From: Isoetes taiwanensis
Lineage: Eukaryota; Streptophyta; Lycopodiopsida; Isoetales; Isoetaceae
Direction: 5' to 3'
Length of the DNA stretch: 64,000 nucleotides
Assembly: GCA_021234155.1 (NCBI GenBank)
Contig: JAJEKV010000269.1
Location: 184,001-248,000 of the forward strand
Position numbers and translations under genes: made by a program. The notes under the pieces were generated by a model. That model did no database searches. It was not told the DNA's origin and saw only the letters and a list, made by a program, of their open reading frames with translations. Positions 58,106 to 64,000 of this stretch are shown in pieces. Numbering within the stretch: the first letter of the stretch is position 1; each line of letters starts with the position of its first letter.

Positions 58106-58717
58106 TGTCGTCATGACAGTTGAAAACAAACTCGTGAGCTTCCAAACATGGCTCCAAAAAGGAAGTGAGGCAAAGCCATCATGCTTCGCACCAAGGACTT
58201 GAAAAATCTGGCACAATAGCATTCTGACTTGGATACAGAGGAAACAGTCATCATGAAACAAAGTTTTACACTGCTCAAACATTGTCCAGCCTGTTTGGTC
58301 TTGGCTGCTTTCTCTTTTTCATGTGACATTGACGAGTCAACAAGTGCTTCTGGCTATTTATCCGGATACTTGGAATAAGTTGCGGAGCCAAGCATTCCAT
58401 TTAGCATCAGGGTGGTTGTTGTGGTCCATCTGGAAGCGCAGAAGGTTGTGTATCTTTCAGGGTTTGGATATTCCTCCTGCAGTTGTCCTCCAGGACGCAC
58501 AAGCTAGAATCGCTAAGGCATACCATTGTTCTTTGCTTGCTCCTGCCAAGCGACAGTTGATATTTGAGTCATATTTGAGTGTGCTGTCTTATGCATAGGC
58601 TGGTGGTTCTACTCAGTGGATCATGATTCTCTGAGACTTTATTCCCGCCTCTGCATTTGTATTTTGCTTTTGGCTTGGAGTTTCAATAAAGTTTGTCGTT
58701 CTTCAAAAAAAAAAAAA
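58106..58717 (+). mobile_element. Short L1-type LINE copy with apparent 5' inversion
   Basis: On the plus strand 58323-58598 encodes the ORF2 end: IYPDTWNKLRSQAFHLASGW and LLWSIWKRRRLCIFQG, parallel to LINE D (FHLCRAWLLWLIWKRRRAKV). A 3' UTR with aataaa and a poly(A) run (58705-58717) follows. On the minus strand just left of it, reading away from about 58329, HDDCFLCIQVRMLLCQIFQV then LGAKHDGFASLPFWSHVWKL looks like the zf-RVT part that should precede it. The upstream part is thus in opposite orientation, as after twin priming. No target duplication was confirmed, and the left end is approximate. Confidence 0.55.
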
Positions 58718-59466
58718 GAAACATTGTTATATTTAAAACAACCTACACACAAGAACATGAACAAGAACACTTTGGAAATCCGGGATGAATTAGAGGAAAA
58801 AAAACAAATTAATACTACATCTCATAAATACCATATTCCGGGTTGCTTGGACAGTAGATCATAGCTAGGGTCGAACAATAGATCATTAGGACGAAAAATA
58901 GATCATTAGGACTAACATGCCTCTAAAGAAGCAAGCTGAACTAGCAAAAAAGCTAGAACTCAAGTAAAAAAACCGAGTCGGTAAGGAAAACGTCAGTCTT
59001 AGAACTCAGAGTAATGATGCTGGAATCAAAATCACTCGCCCAAGGCTGCAGCATCGCCAAAAGGAAACTCACAATCGATAGCTCCCCGGGTTGATACAAG
59101 CTCTGAACCTGCAAAATAAAATCAAAGCGAAAATGTGGAACTCTGCAAAAGTGTAAAGACGTAGCATCACTCGACGGAAGAGGCGATCAAACAACTCCAG
59201 TTTGAAAATTAACAATGCAGGAAAATGGTCAAAATAAGGGCAACTACATATAGACCATGAAGCTTCAATCTCAAGACAGCTATCACTGATGCAAACAATC
59301 GAAACTAGGTAAGACTGACGCAATAACGGGAGCATCACAATCGACCAAAGGGGAGAGGCTATTAGACGGCTGATAAGGATGAACGATGATAAGATGGATA
59401 TATATACTATAGAGGACCTTTCAACTAGCCTCAAGAAGCGGATTTATCTATAAATCGTACTCATCA
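58718..59466. other. Intergenic, nothing recognised
   Basis: AT-rich, with short ORFs on both strands (58616-58864, 59434-59069) lacking any domain I know. Confidence 0.4.
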
Positions 59467-61085
59467 TAGTAACATATAAAAGAGAATTTAACCATTCCAT
59501 CTACTCAAAGAAGTGTTAGCGGAAGCACAAGCTATCTAGGGACTAGCCAGTGGAGCCATTATCGCGAAAGGCCTCCATCCTTCAAGTCTGGTCACAACAG
59601 TGGATGGCTCCCCCTTCCCCCACTATTTCCCAATCGACTTTGGGGCAGAAATGGGTACAGGCCCTAATTTCCCTTCCCAATTTGGCAAGTCCCACTTGGC
59701 CAATCGATTTGGGCCAGGTCGCACTCCCTTATTGGTTTGCTTAAGCTAATTATAACCTAATTATAACCTAATTAGTCTAATTAGGTTATTTATTCCCTAA
59801 TATCTTTAGCATAGCTAATAAAATCCCTTTTAGGTTAACCCAAGTTTCTTTTTTTTTTTGAAGGACGAAAGCCAAAAAGTTTATTAATCAGATAAAAAGT
59901 ACAAAATTTACATGTCTCATCTAACTGTATAAGCACAAAAAGATGCCACAGAAGCACGAGCCTGGAGCACAATGTACTTACTCCAGAATAGGAGACTAAC
60001 GATAAGAATCAATTCGAAGATACTGAATCCAGATGTGTTCCATCATTTCTGATTCAAGGGAGGAATCCCCTATTGACCCTTAGGGGTCTAATTATATACT
60101 GGTGATGTGTCATAGTATGCATATGTATACCATATAAATACATGGAACGTCACATTAACTAGGAAGAGTGCCTAGCATTGCTGGGCATAAGCTGAGAACC
60201 TGTAAACGATACAATGTAGTAATGAGAGAAGAGAGTATGAATAGCCCAAAGTACTAAATTGTTAAAGTATTCGGTATCATTTCTCTTTCCCTTTGCCATT
60301 TGCTCTACCCCGCTTTTACTATTTTTTTTCTTTTCCTTTCCTCATTTTCCCTACACATTTCCCATTTTCCTTTTCTTTTTTTTCTCTCATTTTCCTTACA
60401 TGCTTCCTATTCTTCTGTTCTTTTTTTTTCTTTTTTTTTTCACTTTCCATTTTCTTGATGAACATTTTCCTTTCTCTTTTCCTCCTTTCCCTCTTCCCCT
60501 TTTCAGTGTGTTCCTTTCTTTTTTCTTCCCCCTTTCCCCCTTTATTTTCTTTTGACTTCCTTTTTTCCATGCCTCTCAACATATTTTTCCTCCTCTTTTT
60601 TCATGTATTCATTTTCCTCGTTTTCCCGCCCGTTCCCTCTTCCCCTTTCTTCTTTTCCTTTTTTCCACTCTCTTTTTTACTTCCATTTTTCCCTTTCTTC
60701 ACTCTTTTCCTTTTTCCCGTGCCCTTTCCCCTTCCTTTTTTCTGTTTCCCTCTTCCCTTTTTCCTCTGCCTTTTTTTCTAGGTTCCATTTCACCTTCCCC
60801 TTTTCTTTCTCCTTTCCCTTTCCCTGTTTCCATGCCCTTTATCCCTTCCCTTCTCCCCATCCTTTTCATGTTCCCCTATTTCCCTTTCGGGCCCCTCATT
60901 TTTTCCTTCTCTTTTCCTCCTCTCTCCGCCCTTTTTACTCTTCCCCTTTCCCAGTGCCATTTACCCTTCCTTTTTCTGGTGACTTTTGCTTTCCCTTTCC
61001 CTTTTTCTTTCTCTTCCCATTCTCTTTTTATTTTTCCATGTCATTTTTCCCTTACTTTTTTCCTTTCCTCACCCTTTCACTCTTT
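59467..61085 (+). repeat. Long repeat with terminal pyrimidine tract, copy 2
   Basis: Closely matches 18777-20135 in the same orientation, including the catataaatacatggaacgtc motif at about 60130 and the long C/T tract (60270-61085). It differs mainly by the insertion at 59849-60064. Confidence 0.75.
59849..60064 (-). mobile_element. LINE-tail insertion inside pyrimidine repeat copy 2
   Basis: Relative to copy 1 about 215 bases are inserted between ggttaacccaagtt and cctattga. The insert starts with a T run and reads on the minus strand attaataaactttttggctt, then cgtccttc and poly(A), the 3' end of an L1-type LINE. No coding part remains, and a clear duplication was not seen. Confidence 0.7.
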
Positions 61086-61306
61086 TTGGTGAGAGACTCG
61101 TCTGGAAGGGGGAAAACCGGCCGATGATAGATAGGCATATCTTTCATCACAACAGTGTACAACATTTTGAAAAAATATCTAACGTGGAGGCACGTGGAAG
61201 GTCACTTGATATTGGGTCTGCACAGGTTGTCAGTCTATCTCAAAAAAGAGGGATTGGTGATCTGAATCCACCTCTACATCTCTGTGGTCTGTTCCCACCT
61301 GCAGAT

Positions 61307-64000
61307 CAGCGAAGATTTTAGTGGCCCCGGCGGGCCATTTGGCCCCGATTTAGCTATTTGCAAAATGCGCTGGCCGACTTGAGTAGGAAGAGTTGGCTCT
61401 ATACGGGCCGCAGATTTGCCATTTCGTAGCAGTTCATTGATAGTTAGGGGGTTGAAATCGCCAATTCATCATTTGGCGACTTGGGACACATTAAAATTTT
61501 GGCCATTTGGATCCCATGGATGGATTACTATGGTCAAGGAAATGGCCATTCTAGCATAACATATACCCTTATGAAAATACGAGTTTGGCCATATCCCAAA
61601 AGGGGTTTATCAAGGCCTTCAAATTCGCCACTTACCATAATTATAATGTTACATATGCGTTTCACAAGTCATAGATAGCTAATTAATGAAATGGAATTTT
61701 TCTTGGATACGAATTTTTTGAGAGGCAAAACATCTGATCGAATCCACCCCATCTCAGGCCCGATCAATTTCTTGCTGGGCCATCAGAACGAAAGGGAATT
61801 TGGCTACTGTGAAATCGTTACCATTGCTGATTCTATAGGAGCCAGGTTAGTCTACATCAAATAAATTTTTGGATTGAAGCATGGCTCTCTTCTTGTCCTT
61901 TTTTTGGGTTAAACTTGTTCGTTCCCTATCATTTCTGGAATTCACATCAACACTACAGCCAATGGCATTAAAAACTGTCTTAATCTTGTATTTCAATCTG
62001 TCTACAATTTTAGTTTTGGCATACAATTTCTGCTGTAACTAATTTTTTCTTAATCTATCTTTTGTTGTCATGTATAGAATGGTTAAAAATTTACATTTCT
62101 TAAGAATTTTAAAGGATGCCTCTAGTGGATCTATGCAACAGATCAAAATTGGATCAGAATATTCAATGTATTAAGAATAATTTACATTGCTTAAGATTTG
62201 TTTTTTGAAGCATTAGCTCAACTTTATAAGCTCTGATACAATTTATTCTTTTGTGATGTATGTCATAATTACTTTCAAACAAAAGATTTATGGATTCTAA
62301 TTAATTTTCTTTTCTTGTAGATTTAGTCTCAGAAGCACCCTATTGCAGTTATGGAAAGGAAATCTCAAAGGAGTATATCATATTTTTTGAATGGTGTTCG
62401 CTCTTCTAGTAAGCGATGTACACCGGCGATACCGGTGATCTCTGATAATGACAGTTATCACTCTTCTCAAGATGAACAGTACAATTTGTCCATAACAGAA
62501 GAAGAAGATGATTCGGCAGAAGAAACTAATGAAAATGACGATACAAATGAGCCTGATATTGATCTGGAAGAGGATGATGGCATTGATAGGGATTACTTGG
62601 ACCCTGAATCGGTTGACGATCATGATCAGCATGCTATTGAAAATGCTAGAAAGAAGAGGCCTCGTCGTGGAGCATACAAGGATCGGCTGAGTAGTAAATG
62701 GGCTGCCAATAGAAGTTTTAAAAATGATTGGCTTTCTGAGTATCCATTCATTGAGCCCATAGATATAGATGGGCGCACAATGGTCAAATGCAATATCTGT
62801 TCATGGAAGAACAAATTGCATAAGCCTTTGCAGTGCAAGAAGAATAACATTGATCGGCATGTTGGAAAGCTGAAAAGCAAAGTCATAGTAGATGGAGTCA
62901 CAACGTACGTGTTTGCTGGATGGGAAGGTCCCGAAAAAAATGTCCATGCTAGAAATGCTCAACAATTTGAGAAGTATCAAGCATTGGCAGCTGCAAAGGA
63001 ACGGAAAGAGACAATCTTCCATTGCATGTTTCAAAAGCAAGAGCTCTTGGATTTTAAACGCAAATGCACTCAAATGAGAACAATCTTGCATCTGCTGCAA
63101 CATGGACGCCCAATGAGAGACTATCCAGAGCATGAATCATTGCTTCGCGCTCATGGGCTTCCAAACATACCATCTTCACATTGGTCTGAGAGTGCAGGTT
63201 GGGATTTTGCTGGACATATGGCAGAAGTTTCAAAAGATGAGCTGCGGAATCTGATTGAAGGTATAATTTCTTTGCTTTTACTATTCTATCTTTCCTCTTT
63301 TGCACATTACTTGGATTCTTTTCTATTCAATAGAGAAGTCCCATAAATATTATCCAGACGAATCTTGAATTTATCTTCCCTTTGGGATGGAGAACCCTCA
63401 AAAACTAGTACCAAATCTGGTCCTATTAGGCAGATTATTTTAGAAGCCAGACCTTTGAGGAGAAGGTCGATACATTATAAAAGTAGGTATGATTCTTGCA
63501 TACAAGATATCAGAGCTTGCTAACTTTTCAGTGTTGCTGTAGAATCATCTAAGTTTTGCTTGCGATGCTAACAAACCACCCATTTGGGCCTGATGGCCAG
63601 CCCTATGAGGTTAGTATAAGAGGCACTATCACTAATCTGTAGCACATGTAGAATTTGTTTCAGCTTTGTAGTTGACAGTATAAAGGCTACTTGTTATCTT
63701 CAAGTTATTAGAATCCAAAATCAATAGAAATCCATTGCTTGACATGATGCTTGCTACTAGAAATCACTTCTTGGTTCTTGCAAAGCACATGGAAGTTCAG
63801 AAGCTTGGAGACGAATATTTGCAAAGACTATTAGTTTGAAATCCACTTGTGGCCAAGGTTATACGCTTATGTCAAATTTTTGAGTCGATTTTCAGAATTA
63901 GCGTTCCAAGCTAATTCTATGCAAGCTGAGTTCCTATAGGCCACGATTATAAGGAGAACCCATAATTCATATGCACTTGTCTGCACTGTACAATACACTG
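61307..64000 (+). mobile_element. hAT transposon copy 2, 5' part, runs off the window
   Basis: Starts with cagcgaagattttagtggcc and is nearly identical to copy 1 in inverted orientation. A leader exon ends at 61845 (gag.cag|gttagt) and the coding exon begins at 62321 after ttcttgtag. The site invaded in copy 1 is intact here (ctcaggcccgatc near 61755). The catalytic part lies beyond 64000. Confidence 0.85.
62351..63260 (+). CDS. hAT copy 2 transposase, N-terminal exon
   Basis: A 303-codon open exon from MERKSQRSISYFLNG to the donor after ELRNLIEG at 63260. It has the same modules as copy 1: acidic stretch, basic patch RKKRPRRGAYK, zinc-finger-like CNICSWKNKL...NIDRHVGK, and the FEKYQALAAAKERKET helix. 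Only a handful of residues differ from copy 1 (for example CTPAIPVISD against CTLAIPVISG, FKRKC against FKLKC), and both exons are the same length. The leader intron is 61846-62320. The protein would bind transposon ends and cut DNA in the nucleus. Whether the rest is intact cannot be seen, so this may be the autonomous copy. Confidence 0.87.

Overview
This window looks like nuclear DNA of a land plant. It carries plant-type L1 LINEs with a separate ORF1 and poly(A) tails, a Ty3/gypsy chromovirus with a C-terminal chromodomain, intron-containing hAT transposases, an intronless plant-type F-box gene, and remnants of a plant CNX1/MoeA-like gene. LINEs with microsatellite tails and a CxCC...EDExH...C tail motif suggest, weakly, a seed-free plant such as a lycophyte or fern; this is inference only. 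There is no bacterial operon, CRISPR array or rRNA. Nearly everything is transposon-derived and broken.

Layout. 1-4.1 kb: unrecognised AT-rich DNA bounded by a 19-bp direct repeat. 4.1-4.8 kb: a dispersed repeat, then relic exons of a CNX1/MoeA-type molybdenum-cofactor gene. About 4.9-9.6 kb: a minus-strand chromovirus whose gag leader is split by a 7.0-kb L1 LINE (LINE A, 9631-16627) with a 16-bp target duplication; gypsy leader continues after 16643 and runs into an unrecognised acidic ORF (17.9-18.6 kb). 18.8-20.1 kb: a repeat ending in a long pyrimidine tract, found again at 59.5-61.1 kb and more weakly at 26.5 kb. 20.1-22.4 kb: a second copy of the dispersed repeat, then four candidate exons joined by phase-0 introns and interrupted by a tRNA-derived SINE. 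25.7-30.3 kb: three truncated LINEs of non-L1 type, two sharing an (ATTCT)n tail. 35.5-36.6 kb: the only intact host-like gene, an F-box protein. 36.9-39.4 kb: LINE C, lacking its catalytic RT box. 39.5-40.9 kb: a 125-bp tandem repeat, a tRNA-like element, and an array rich in heat-shock-element-like palindromes.

41.8-55.8 kb: hAT copy 1 (minus), invaded by a short TIR element with a 9-bp duplication (48839-55327), itself invaded by LINE D (49500-55186). hAT copy 2 starts at 61307 on the plus strand and leaves the window; it lacks the insertion, so it documents the empty site and gives an order of events: hAT duplication, then TIR element, then LINE D. A small LINE copy near 58.1-58.7 kb appears to be 5'-inverted, as expected from twin priming.

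The elements do not act as a pathway. The structure of interest is stratified nesting, with exact duplications and an internal empty-site control. I found no convincing undescribed enzymatic system. The main unknowns are the four-exon gene, the acidic ORF, the pyrimidine-tract family and the heat-shock-element-like array.
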